A stretch of DNA of 64,000 nt from Mycteria americana (GCF_035582795.1 NC_134366.1:150025519-150089518); one strand, 5' to 3'. Numbered from the stretch's first letter, positions 1-12,096 are shown. Made by a program: numbers and translations. Notes: a model not told the origin generated them from the sequence alone.

Positions 1-1054
1 GCACATTAATATGCTGGCAGGGGCAGCTACTGCAAGCCAGCATGCAGAGGAAGTCCCTCACAGAGCAATCCCAATGGCACACACATGGGAATATTCAAGG
101 GCCTTCTGTTACTCATATGGGTTGCCATTAACAAAACTGGGCCTTTATGATAATGTTTATGACTGTGCCTACTGCCCCACATAAAGAAAGAGGGGAAGGA
201 AGAAAGCACCCACTGCCTTTCTCAAGGTGCAGGAGATAATTCCCACTCTAGTGCATGTTACTCTTTTTTCTCCCCACTGCTTGCACCCTTCTCCCTCCCT
301 CCTATCCTCCCATTTCCTTCCGCCACTACAAAGCCCTTCAAAGATCAAAGTCATCATTGACCATGAGTTTGCACAATGTTTCTGCTTTGACACTGGCTGG
401 GAGCCAGCTGGCATGTGTTAAAAACCATCATCAGAATCTGTTTAATTACTGTTCCCAATGCAGTGTTTTAACAAAACACTGGAACGGACACAGTTCCAGC
501 AAGCTGATGCCCAGTGATGGGACACTGCAGCAGTGCAGCCATGACTTTGATGTTGGCTGTTTTAATTCTTTTTTATTTCATACTATTAATCCACTTTTTG
601 GCTCGCTTTGAAAAGATGTCTTTGCAAACACAGTAAAAGCAGATCTCTAAGATTTTCCCCAGTTTAGTATAAATTTATTACTAAAAGAAGTCCCATGTAG
701 ATTTGGATTCAAAATATATCACTCACAAAAAAAGATGCTTTCTGCTAGGGCTCCCCCCATTTATGACCTGCTGCTGGATAAGGACACTCTCCTGGCTAGC
801 CTTGGAGCTGAGGGTTAGCACGGTGCTCGGCTGCTAGAGGCAGTGCTTGCAATTAATCCAACTGTTAATGAGATAAACCCATTGTGGCTGCTTCTAAGCC
901 TTTTCCTGACCTTTGATATATGTCTTGACTTCTGGTCCTGCCCAGAACCATTGGGTGGTTCCTCTGGCTCACATCTTCTCTGGGTTCTTCCCTGATCCAT
1001 GACCATGTATTCTTGCTGCCTCTGGGGGATCACACACAGCACAGGGCAGGTCAG
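1..1054. other. Intergenic sequence, nothing recognised
   Basis: I see no gene, RNA or clear mobile element here. All open frames are short (118 codons at most) and resemble no family I know. The segment is of mixed, moderate GC content and lies more than 10 kb upstream of the SDC2 promoter. Confidence 0.6.
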
Positions 1055-1078
1055 ATCACAGAATCACAGAATCACAGA
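1055..1078 (-). repeat. Three tandem CR1-tail octamers without a CR1 body
   Basis: Three perfect tandem copies of the octamer ATCACAGA. The same three-copy octamer forms the tail of the genuine CR1 at 20864-20887. Avian CR1 elements end in such octamers, so this may be the remnant of an extremely 5'-truncated CR1 in - orientation. No CR1 3' UTR follows: after 13 unrelated bases a different repeat begins at 1092. It could also be a chance simple repeat. Confidence 0.45.
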
Positions 1079-1091
1079 TGTGCTGGGGTGA

Positions 1092-1451
1092 TAGCTGTGC
1101 AAAAAGCAAGTGTGGAAATCTTGGAAAAAGATTTCCAGCCTATGGCTGCCAAGGCACCATTAAAGATAAGTGCGTAACAAGTTCCCAAGTGCTTCCCAAG
1201 CATTCATTTCTGCATGGCCTACAGGCGACTTGCACAACCAGCAGGGCTAAGGAAAGAGATCTACATGGGGAGGAGAGCTCCTAATAACGCCGTTTCTCCA
1301 TTAAGATTTGGCCAATAATACAAGGCGTGATTGAGAATGCTTGGCCCAAAGCACCAGAGAACACAGCAAAACCCTGAGCCTCACGCTGCTGTTAAGTGGG
1401 CGATGAGGTGGCGTTGGCTGGAGCTGATGTTTGTTGTATAAATGATCGGTG
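1092..1451 (+). repeat. Unclassified 360-bp interspersed repeat, copy A
   Basis: This 360-bp block reappears as its reverse complement at 8163-8522 with no length difference. Comparing by eye I find four mismatches (about 99% identity), all CG against TG or CA. Similarity stops abruptly at both ends. I see no terminal inverted repeats, no convincing TG...CA LTR ends and no target-site duplication. An open frame of 68 codons runs through part of it (1078-1284), and a matching one occurs in copy B, but it resembles no protein I know. I cannot name the family; a short LTR or a non-autonomous element is possible. Confidence 0.8.
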
Positions 1452-1477
1452 TGCTCAAAGCACCAGAGAACACAGCA
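1347..1477 (+). repeat. 22-bp direct repeat spanning the end of copy A
   Basis: The 22 bases at 1347-1368, inside copy A, recur exactly at 1456-1477, four bases beyond its right boundary. The spacing is 109 bp. Copy B has the internal unit but not the outer one. The outer unit may be a partial second copy of the element or a local duplication. Confidence 0.7.
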
Positions 1478-1671
1478 CAGAATCACCCCAGATGCGCCCC
1501 AGGTAGCCAGTGGTTACCTGCACTGAAGGACCTCGTGCTGTACCTATCTCTAGCCAATGGCACATACCTCCCTGTCACCCACAGTCTCAGCCACCTGCAG
1601 TCAGCCAGCCCCCGGGCACGTGCCACCCCGGTGAGCAACGCAGACTGGCACAGGGATGCTCACAGCCACCG

Positions 1672-2517
1672 CTACCATTGCAACAGGACAACCAAAACCT
1701 CTACCGTCCTCAAACTGTGCAGCTGGACACCCTCCGGGTCATTCCCCGTTTTGCGTCTAAGACGTTGCACCTCTGGTGACTCTGCCCACATGCCTCTGTG
1801 GTCACACTTGATCAGACTTGATCTCCTTGACTGGAGGAGGACAGATTCAAGAAATCTGCATAATTGCCCAGAATTATACCACAGGATTGACAGCCACAAC
1901 ACTCCAACCAAGTGCAGCCAAACCGTGGAAATGCAAAGACTGCATGGAGCAGGATAAGCCTCAACTATCTGGTAGCAGTTGAGCATCCAGCCCAATGTGC
2001 AAGGGAAAGGCGAGAGCCTTGCTGTGCCACTCCAGCTGGAAATGACATCTGTGAGGCTGCAGCACCGTCCGCTGAGAGACATAATCGGGGCAGTCTCTGG
2101 CCAATGCACAAGTTGTCCCTGTTTTGAGGAGTGAGATTGTGTTATTATGACCACTTTGACCACGGCTAGGTACCCGTCAATCTTCTTGACAGCCAGGAAT
2201 CTGAACTGCAGGTGCCCAGGGCTGGATGGGGATGACAAGGCAAGTCCTGCAGCCGAGGACGTTGCTGTCTTGACAGACGCGTCCTCTTGTGAGCCAGGGA
2301 ACCACTCCTGCCGCGCTGCAGTAGATGGCCTCTTTGGCAGCTCGAGGGACTGTGAATAATCCTTTTGAGCTCCTGCCACCAGTCCCGAAGGGTGATCAGT
2401 ACGCAATGACACCAGTGACATAGTCTGAACCTTCTCCCACTTTGAGTGGCTGGGTTTGAACAACAGTGACAAGAAAAAGCCGGCATGTAGGGGACATTCA
2501 AAAGGACTGTCCTTCAC
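1672..2517 (-). other. Unexplained 281-codon open frame
   Basis: An ATG-initiated frame stays open for 281 codons on the - strand. It overlaps a 171-codon open frame on the + strand (1442-1957). I recognise no domain, catalytic motif, signal peptide or convincing membrane segment. It is the longest open frame in this part of the window outside the CpG island, where lack of stops is expected. It lies beside the young repeat copy A, so it may be degenerate mobile-element sequence. It may equally be chance. I would not call it a gene without transcript or homology support. Confidence 0.2.
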
Positions 2518-5500
2518 ACAGATCCTGTGACAGGAACACAGTCACCCCCTCAGATCACAGGACAGAGTTGCACACAAGTCATGTGTTAGGGACTTACTGT
2601 CCTGGCATACCCACCTTGCCCCTGGTTCATGTGACAAGTGCATCTTCTTGTTCTGCTTCCCACATCCCATCACACAGCCTGATGTGGACCTCAGCCCCGA
2701 GAAGCCTCAGTCCCAGGGTCTTGCTGCAGGGCTTTTGCCCATGCTCAAAGCAAAAGGCAGATGGGGCAATTATTCATCCTGCTCGTAACTGCTCAGTCCT
2801 GGGGCAAAAATGTGCCTTCAAGATCTCCAGGATGCTGGACTGGGAGCCTCGGCACCCAGGGTCCCCCAGCGGGACACAGCATGTGCAGCGGCTGGGGCAC
2901 GCAGCACTGTGTCCTGTGACGTGGTCACGTTTTCACTTCTCACTCCTCTGCTGTTCTTTCTTGTATATTAATAAGCTTCATCTCCTCCATGGTGGAGTTG
3001 ATGGAGGGTTAACTGCTTGGGGCTTTTGTTCAAAAAGACATGAGAAGCTTCAAATACTTGGTCACCCTATCTCAGCAACTGGGGTCTGCAAAACTGTCTG
3101 GGCATTATCCTGAGGATGAGGGTAAAATCTTGCCCTTGGAGAGGTCAAATGAGAATTTTATCATAGATTTTATCATATCCCTGGAGCTGGCATTTCCCCC
3201 AGTGAGATTTCTAGCACTTTAACTGGGTGTTCAGTTAGAAAGACCGCACATGATGCTGTCGGACTGGTGTTTAGCTTTTCTGCTTCCAAGCCTGGCTTGA
3301 CCTAAGACAAGAGCTGGGAGTGGAAGGGAGGAAGGAGAGACAGGCTGGGCAGGAAACAGAGTCCAGTGAACTTTTACAAACCTTAAACAACTGCAGTTGG
3401 CTGGGATTCAGGGTGTGAGATGGACCAAGGTTCAGGGTGATTTATTTTATGTGGAATTGTTTCACGTCTCGGGATGTAATGTGTGGGGTTGGCTCCCCCT
3501 CCAAAAGAAAGTAGGTGTTCCGAAGAAGGCTTTCAAAATGATCATCCATTTATCTGTAGTGCAGCATTCGCCTTCTCTGCATTCACAAATTTGGAACTAA
3601 TTCCCTGTACGACATAGCATTTAATGAGTTTGTCTCCTGAGTTCTGCAAAGCATTTAAAATCCTTTTGATGGCATTTTCTCTTTAGTAATTAATGTCTTA
3701 TCAGTGAGTTTTGCAGAGAACAATGGCCTGATTCTCCTCCGATGCCATTTTACATCTCTGTAGCTTCACTGACTGCAAATGAGTTACTCCTGCTTTGCAT
3801 GGTGTGAGAGGAGAATTAAGACCTTAAGCCTACCACTGTTTAATCACATGCTTTGAACTCATTTTCTCTCATTCAGAATTTGTCCTTTGCTTGCAGCCCT
3901 GCATAATTCCCATTTTACTATCATTAGGAAGCTGGTCATTATCGAGAATGTGTGTACTACCCTTTGATTTCAGAACTCCCAAACGAGGGATGCTCCAGCC
4001 AGGGGAAGCCCCACACCACGTCGTCTCACGGTGGTAGGTGGTGGCTCTTCTCCTCACCTGGGTGTCAGACTTCCCTCGGGGACTGCTCTACAAGCACTGA
4101 GGGACACTGGTCATTATTTCATTTCACCCCTAATAAGCAGCCTCTTCTACATACCTGATCAGTTTGCAATTACACTCAAAAAAAAAGAAAAGCTTGTAAC
4201 ATGAAAACGAAGCTTTTTCTCTAGCATGGGAAGTCCAGCTGCATTTTCTCTTAGAAACAGTCAGACCATAGACTCTCCTTGTACTGCAGACTAATTTGTT
4301 TTGATGCTAACAGGGTGTATATCCTGAAATTGAAATAAATATGCTGAAACACGTATGACCTGGACACATTTTTATTTTATTCTTTTGGCTCCAGATCCAG
4401 TTCCATCCTGAGAAGGTAAAAACACCACCAACAGAGAGAGAAACGGAAATGCGAAAAACCCAAATAGCTGTGATAAGGCTTGACATAGACAGATGCTCAC
4501 TTGCTGTTGGAATATATGTTTTTTTAAAAATATATTTATATATTTATATCTGAACAATGAAGTATGAGCAGGCAAGAGGTAGCAGATACTGTTTTAAAAT
4601 ACTTTCATCAATTATACACAAATCTGGACTAACTGTAGCATGCTCAGTATATTATATGGGCAAGTCCTGCAGTATCTGTTTACTCCCATAAGTTAGGAGG
4701 TGATAAGTGGTGTCAATTAATCCCAGTGATTTTTTCATGTGTGCAAGCATTACTCATATGGGCACAGATTTCCAGGGCCAGACAACAGAAATCAGTTAAC
4801 CCAAGTGTGACATGTTGTGGATTATATTTTAAGAGTAACATTAAGAAAACCTTTGCTATAAAAACATTTAAGCTACAAAGCAAAGTGCTCGGAGAAACAT
4901 CAGAATTAAGGTTGTCCTTGCAGCTAATGCCTTATGATACCATCTTTAATTACAGTCGTCTTTGTCATTGTCTCTGTAGCTTTCAACTTCTGCAACAAAA
5001 CGCTGCACGGATCCTACTGACAACATTATCTCTCACTACACAGCCTATTATTTATGCTGATCAGCCAATGCAGAGAGTTGGGGCAGACAGACATCTTCCC
5101 ATCGCTATTTGCTGACAGCAGAGGAACGTGGAGCCTTACGTCCGGCGGTGGTAATTTCGAGGTCTGGAGGAGAACGCAGTTGCCCAATGATGGGCAGTCA
5201 TCATCTTGTCTTCGGCAGGACCGTCTCCCTCCCCTTATTCTCCCGCCCTGCTTTCCTCCCTCGCTGCCCCTGCGGGTATCACCTACCGTGGGTGCGATGC
5301 CCTGGCGCGTGCCCCTCCGTGCCAACGCCTTCCTCCACCCTCGCTCTTGTCCTTCTCCCACTGTGCTGCTCCCTCCCCATATCCCCGCTCTTCCTCCTCA
5401 CTCTCCAACTCTTACAACCATTGCCCCTCTCTTTATTCCTCCACGAGTAAATCAAATTCCTTTCTCTTCCCCCTCGCTGTGCAGGCACACACAGCAGACC

Positions 5501-8162
5501 TTGTCTCGCAAGTGCCGAGAGGAAATCTACAGCCAGCCCTTTTATTTGGAGACCAACCGCAGAGAGATGTCTGTGGCTCTGAGCTGGAACATGCCTGGCC
5601 TAGATGGGATTTTTAGATGTCAGAATTTAACAGGTCTCTACCGAGCACGTACACACTGCAAAGACAGTAATGCTTAGACATGGTCCAAATTTGGGAATAA
5701 TTTCCCAAATGTGTTGAAAAGCAAATTTCTGGTGTTTGGTTGACTCCTTTTGCCAAATTTTTGCTCTTTGCTTCCATGCATGGAGGTAAAACGTCTTCTC
5801 AGAGAAATGTTTGAAGGAATTTGTCTTACCATAGACAAAATAACATACTTTCTCCTAACCTTGCTCTTGGATACAGATGCACCATTCTTGATAAAACTTG
5901 CAAAACAAAAATAAAATGAAACAAATAAAGTCAGCCGGAGGCTGATACCCAGCATAGGAAATTTCAGCTTGATGCATTAAACTTTGGCAAATGTATAAGC
6001 AACTGACAACAAGATATAATAATGAAAAAGTGTTGGGCAATCTCTGCACCTATAATTCATAACTCCTACACGTTTTAAGATAATGGAAATTACTCATGTT
6101 CATCAGGAATTGAATAGATGCCTCTGTTATTACTTGTATTATTCAGTTAGCAACAGCAGCCAAATGTATGTCTAACTGACTTTCATTAACTTCAGCAGTA
6201 TACCTGGCAGAATTAAAATCTATTTCAGTTCAGCCCTTCCGTATTTTTCTCCTGATGTACCGCATACAAACCTTAACCACGATATCATCTTTTGGGATAA
6301 TAAACTAAATCAACAATGCATTTCATTTGCAGGGATCATCACGTATGAGACACTTCCAGGTATGCAAATGTCTCAGGCAAATATTGAGCCATGGCTCTAA
6401 ATGAAACTTTCAGAGATAAAGAATTATCTTTTGTATTTTAAAGGTACATTTTGTCCTAATAGGAAAAAAGAAAGTGTAATAGCCTTGGCTAGAATGGCAG
6501 AGTGGTAAATTTTACCCTCAGGAGGCCAGCACGAAGTGACACTGAATTTCTTACGGCAGTTAACATCCAGACCCAAAGCTGGGGATATAACGTTTCTTTG
6601 GCCAAGTTTCATAATTTTTTGGTGGTCCTAGCTGTCAGTATTGTGTCATTCGCTTTGCTTATGGTGCTTGGTAGGCATCTCCCCTGGAAAACAGACCCCC
6701 AAATCAGCAAGGGACTTGAGGCACGTATTTTACATCTAAAAGCTTCAGCAACTTGCGGAATAGCAGGGAATGAGACCTGCTCTAGGAGCGCTGCCAAAGC
6801 CGGACTTTAATGCCAGGTGTAAAGGCTTTCTTTGAATCTGGACGAGTGACTAGTTCAGATGTCCCCCTCTAGGCGGGGGTCACGACTTTCTGAACGTAAC
6901 TCTTCTGGAAAGCTGGCTAACGCCATCCTCGCCGAGCGGGAGATTACTCCAGATCCCCCCCATCCGCCCCGCCTGCAGCATCCCCCTCTGCAGCCATCGC
7001 CGGAGCGAAGCCCCCAGCCTAGGTTTCTCTCTCTGTCTCTTTGCATTGATACTCACTCCTTTGGTTGCACAACAACAAACACAAACCAGCTCCATTTTCA
7101 GGCTGCTCCTGGACTGCTTCACCCAAGCCACCATCTCTTAGGAGGCTGCTGCTTGTGCTCTGCCTGTAATGCCAGCCTTTTATTTTCCTCTTTATTAGGC
7201 CTCCCTACCACTATTCTTTTCCACGGAAAATGAACAAAACAGTTTTGCTTGCTGCAAGTTTTCTGTTGTCAGTTGTTGCCCAGCTAAGTTGCAGGCCAAG
7301 CTCAGACTTTCTCTTGCATTCGTATAAAGCCCAGCATTATAAACCACCTTATAAACCACATACAGTCCAACTGTATGGCCCCGGCGGTGCCCCAGCAGAC
7401 ACAACAAGCACTGGTTGCTCAGTGGTGCCCTTAGCTCCTGCCATGCTGTTGTTTCGGCTATCAGGGAGAGCCCGGTTCTGTGCAGACATATTTTGTATTT
7501 CATATCTAACCAAAATAAACAGATAGAAGGAATAAAAAATAAATAACCTGCATAAGTCTATGATTCAGAGGCTGCATAGCAGAAGAGGCCTTTGAATCAA
7601 AGAGAAACAAAGATGTCCCAGGGTATTTTGGGGACGCTTAGAAGAGGTACCCTTGGAACAAGAGCCTGTTGCAGAATGATGCATGTTCATATAATTACAC
7701 TGTTAAGAACTGATGCAGAAAAGAACCATACAGTGATGTGTTACCAAAAATTGCTGCCACCTCTCCTGTGGTTCAATGGTCCCACGAGCACCAGTCCCAT
7801 CCTACCACACATCCCTGAATTCAGGTCATAATACAGAAATGAACACGACTGCACTTGCAAATATTTAGTGAGACATTTCTATAGAAGAGATGGGTAGTTC
7901 TATTGTTCTTAAATTAGAAGTATGAAATTCGGGAGTGTGGGGATGTAGTAATAAATCTCACTCTGAACTGTCCTACCCACATAGTTTAGCAAGTTTATTT
8001 CAGATCATTGCTGGCATAGGTTCAAACAGATTTAATGTCAGCTGCTTTCTTCCTTTTCACAGGTTCTTTTCCTCTTTGAATAAGTTATTTGGGAAAATTT
8101 GCCACCTCTTATGACCTTTGAATGTGATGCCAAGGCTATTCCATCCTGGGCACAAACAGAGC
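2518..8162. other. Intergenic spacer between the inverted repeat copies
   Basis: No gene is recognised. Visible structure: a pyrimidine-rich, CpG-containing tract at about 5150-5490; a short hairpin at 5689-5710 with 9-base arms and a 4-base loop; and a GC-rich patch at about 6840-7020. Open frames are at most 215 codons and look like noise. Parts with higher GC could be distal regulatory sequence for SDC2, but nothing in the sequence proves that. Confidence 0.5.
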
Positions 8163-8522
8163 CACCGATCATTTATACAACAAACATCAGCTCCAGCCAA
8201 CGCCACCTCATCGCCCACTTAACAGCAGCGTGAGGCTCAGGGTTTTGCTGTGTTCTCTGGTGCTTTGGGCCAAGCGTTCTCAATCACACCTTGTATTATT
8301 GGCCAAATCTTAATGGAGAAACGGCGTTATTAGGAGCTCTCCTCCCCATGTAGATCTCTTTCCTTAGCCCTGCTGGTTGTGCAAGTCGCCTGTAGGCCAT
8401 GCAGAAATGAATGCTTGGGAAGCACTTGGGAACTTGTTACGCACTTATCTTTAACGGTGCCTTGGCAGCCGTAGGCTGGAAATCTTTTTCCAAGATTTCC
8501 ACACTTGCTTTTTGCACAGCTA
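8163..8522 (-). repeat. Unclassified 360-bp interspersed repeat, copy B (inverted)
   Basis: This is the reverse complement of the block at 1092-1451: same length, four mismatches by my reading, no indels. The pair forms an inverted repeat with a 6,711-bp spacer. The flanks differ from those of copy A on both sides, which fits two independent insertions of a recently active family better than one large duplication. Confidence 0.8.
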
Positions 8523-11439
8523 CCATCTCTTTCTAACCACAACTCTTCCCTAAAATTCCAGTACCTGCATGGCATATCCCACTAAAAGGGTCCTGCAAAG
8601 CCCTGCCTGTGCTCTGTGGTACTCCTAGCTTTAGAAATGTTTGTGTCGGTGTGAAGTCACTCGGTGCTTTGACTGCACAGTGCAAATGAGCCAGAGCCAG
8701 GAACATAGGCTACAAATCCAGAAGGTTTATTTCCCCCTAAGAGAGACCCAGAGCTGAATTTTCAAATTTGGTGGACATTTGGGTTATAGTTGGGGCTTTT
8801 CTATAGTTGGGTAGCTGATAACCACATTGCACACACTACACGCAAGGTCCTCTCGTATCCTTCCAGCATATAACACACTTTGTAAAAAAAAGGCTTTTGG
8901 TGAAGTTTGTCTCTTAATCCCACCTTAATCCCACTCCAGCCTCATTTGACTCAACATCGGGGTTGTGATTGGGTGGCTGGTGACTCTTGGAGGGCTGGGA
9001 TGCTCGGGGTGGCACAAAGGCAGCGCAGTGATCGCTGCCTGACAATCTGCATCAGAAACGCCTGCAGCTTTCTCTTAGCAGCTCCATCTCATCACCTGGC
9101 TCCGATTACCCTCTCATCGCAGTTCTTATTACATAATTCCTTTGGGTTAAAAACACTGGGTTTCAGCTTCGTGCTGGGCTTTCCACTTGCCTCTGTCCCT
9201 ATAAAATCAGGGCAGCAAGAGGAGCAGGTGCCAGAGCACTTGCCTGCGATAAGGTAGCACAGCCGTTCTCCATGGGACCATGCGTGGAAATGCTGCTACC
9301 GCAGTACGGTGCTCCCAGCCGGAGGGCTCAGGAGTGGGGGTAGGGGCAGCAAGTGGGTCCCAAGACAATCTTTGCTATTTCTGTGACCTACAAGGGTTCT
9401 TTTCTCTTCTTTCCTCGTCACGCTCATTTCTATCTTTCCAAATCATCTCTCTAGCTTCTGGTCTTCAGTTTTGTTCCTTCTAGTTTTAGTGAGCATGCTT
9501 AGCTTCATGCTTGGCATCAGAGATTGCCCCCGCATAGGTTTAAGGATGTGTGTAGGCATTTGGAGGTTTTGCAGGTCTTAGCCCGAGTCCTTCATGGGCA
9601 CTGCCCGCATGGACGCTCGTGGTCCATGAGGAGCCCATTAGCTGCTGCTGTCTTTGCCTGAGGAAGGCCTTCCCTTAGCTGGTTGCAGATGATATTTTGG
9701 TCTTTGATAGATTCTACTGAGTACTAAATCCCTGATAATCATGGATTGTAACATGAAAGAAAAGGTGAGCTTGGTTTATTTATTAAAGATGTGCCTGAAA
9801 GGTCTGAATGCTAAAAAAATACCCTACTGTAGTAAATCACCTGCCCCTTGGTGTCTGACAGCCCTTAGGATGTTTCCTGTACTCAGCTTCTCTGTCTTCA
9901 CATTTGCTCTTTTATGTTATTTGTTTCTAATGTGGCGTTCTGTTTTCCTGCTGTTAAGGATCCTGCCAGCATAAGGAATGCTATTTCTGGTTTCCGCTTT
10001 GACTTGGGCAAGTTGCAACCTCTTTATCTCTCCCATCCCTGCAGATGGGGGTGCCTGTAAGACCCCGTGCCTATGTGAGGTTCTACAGATTTGGGCCAAG
10101 CAGAGTTTTCCTCCCTTTGCTTCACTGCACTTCACTCACTCACATCAAACAGTGCTGAAATTGTTGCTTAGTCGGATTGCAATGCTGCTGCCTACCAAGG
10201 AAGAGGATACACAGAACTGGGTCCTAAGTATTTGCAACATACTTTGAAGGAGAAGGATTCTATTAAGCAATCTGTTTAATATAAGGAATATATTAAACGA
10301 TCTGTGTGTGACACCCACGAGGAGCAAACCACTGAAAATCTTATGAGATTTCAGTGGGGAATACAGCCTAAAAATCAGTGACTCGGCAGGTCCGGAAGGT
10401 GGATCTAGAAATAGCAAGCGTGGCAACTGTTGAGAGGTATCATGTTCCTGGGACTGGGTCGCGCGCAGCGAGAGTGCTCCAGGCATGGCCACCTACCCCT
10501 CTGGGGACAAGGGTCCTGCCGCCTCCCAGCACAGAGCCAGCCACTGCACCCACACTGCACAAGGATCTCCAGGGATGTGTGTTTGCCTGGGAGAGGCCGG
10601 GAAGGTGATGAGTGGGGTGAGGGATTGCTTGTGCCAAATTAACTTTATTTTCTTACATGGCATTCCTGTTTTGATAGGAAGGCAACCAGAGTGGGAATTG
10701 AAGGTGGTTGGGATCTCAACACCACCTGTCAGCCGAAGCGCTCCACAGAGCACTGGGCAAGCATGGCGAAGGGCGTGGAAAAACATCTGCCTGGGAAAAA
10801 CATCTGCCCGGGGAATCCCCCTGGGGTCTTCTTTCCCCCTCCGGGGCTGGGGTCCTCTAAGAGGGATAGGTTTTGCTAAAAGAAGAGAGACCATCACGAT
10901 CCTTGTGACCATTTGACTCGGGCTATAAAATGCTGCCTGCAGCCATTTGAATTAAATCACAAGTGGTAGTTTGCAAGCGAGGCTGATATATTTTGCTTTC
11001 CTGGTGATTGCTCCTTTCCCGTGTCCAATGACTGATGTAATATATGGACACGTTCAGCGGTGGAAACATGCTGGCATAGGCGAGTGTATCGGGCTGAGGC
11101 TCCTAAGCTCTGCAATACCACCATTTTCCCCAGTTGAGAAATACCACGGACTAGTCATAGCAAGACTTCTCGTTTTGGCTTCTGGAGCACACATTCTTGG
11201 GGCTGTCAATTCTTGCAATATTTATTTTGAAGACATAGCTCCTGGATCCATGTACCTAGGTGCAAATCGCAGCCCTCTCTTGCTTGCCACCCCCTCACAC
11301 CCGTAAAAGTTTCTAGCCTTCTTGTTGAGGGAGAAAAGTCTGAAAAACCGAACCGTGGGGCAGAAAGCCAAGTGGAGACCCCAAATGGGCTGCCATTTCG
11401 GGACATCCCCCTTCCCCGTGATTTTTAACTCCCGCCAGG
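8523..11439. other. Upstream flank of SDC2, nothing recognised
   Basis: No coding sequence or mobile element is recognised. GC content rises in patches (for example 10440-10620 and 10680-10860) before the CpG island begins. Overlapping open frames of 60-145 codons on both strands at 10378-10916 show no recognisable protein. Confidence 0.5.
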
Positions 11440-11588
11440 CCTGGTTTTTCCGGCACCTGACGCTGCCACCCAGGCTACCTCGGGGAGGTGGCGCGGGCCA
11501 GCGATGCGAAAGCCGGCGGCGGAGCGCTGCAATCCCGCGGCACCGGCCAGGTTTCCCTCGAAAAGAGGGAGCCCTTCCACGTCCCCGC

Positions 11589-11596
11589 TTTTATAG
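11589..11596 (+). promoter_or_regulatory. Candidate TATA-like element
   Basis: TTTTATAG stands out as an AT-rich octamer inside the GC-rich island. A start site about 25-30 bases downstream would give a 5' UTR of roughly 475 nt. This is inference; CpG-island promoters often use dispersed start sites and no TATA box. Confidence 0.3.
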
Positions 11597-11619
11597 CGGG
11601 CCAGCCCTCGCTCGGCCGG

Positions 11620-12096
11620 CCCGCGGCGCTGCTCATGTTTTCCACTGGGGGGGAGGACGAGAGAGGGGAGCGCGGGGCGGCGGAGGAGGAGGAGGAGGCG
11701 GAGGAGGAGGGGAGGGGGGAAAGTTGCTTGAATTTGCGAGGGGCGAGAGCCGGCGGCGGCGCGCCGCCTCCTTCCACTGGCTGGGGGAGCTGCCAATCTG
11801 TGTTGTAATCCTGCAGGAATTTCTGCGGGGTTTAACTGGGAGCCGCGCCGCCGCCGCCGCGCACTCGGGGCGGAGGGAGGGCGGCGGAGCCGGCAGCGCG
11901 CAGCCTGCAGCCCGGGCGCCCCAGCGCCGCGCAGCATCGGGCCCGCCGGCAGCGGCGGAGCGGAGCGCGGAGCGGAGCGGAGCGAAGGAGCGCGCCGGGC
12001 CGGAGGGCGCCCGCGGCCCTGCCCCGCGCCCCCCTGGGCGCCGCCGCTCCCCGGTTTCTCCTTTGTGCCCGGCCCCGGGCGGCCGCCGCGGGAATA
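11620..12096 (+). other. SDC2: Probable 5' untranslated part of SDC2 exon 1
   Basis: No intron signal is obvious between the presumed start and the SDC2 ATG, so the leader is probably a single block joined to coding exon 1. The left limit is only a guess based on the TATA-like octamer. The leader would be very GC-rich, with GGA-rich and CGGAG-rich tracts that could fold strongly. It contains one upstream ATG, at 11635. Confidence 0.45.
11635..11808 (+). other. Candidate upstream ORF in the SDC2 leader (57 codons)
   Basis: The ATG at 11635 is the only ATG I find between there and the SDC2 start. Its frame ends with a stop at 11808, 288 bases before the SDC2 ATG. The context is weak (C at -3, T at +4). 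The peptide has a glutamate-rich stretch from the GGA tract. It is translated only if transcription starts upstream of 11635, which the sequence cannot show. Confidence 0.35.

Noticed and set aside
5440..5490. Pyrimidine tract ending in TGTGCAG as the acceptor of an upstream exon
   Set aside because: No convincing donor or coding frame follows; the region is generally pyrimidine-rich.
1092..8522. The 360-bp pair as the two LTRs of one provirus
   Set aside because: Proviral LTRs are direct repeats; these are inverted, have different flanks and lack convincing TG...CA ends.
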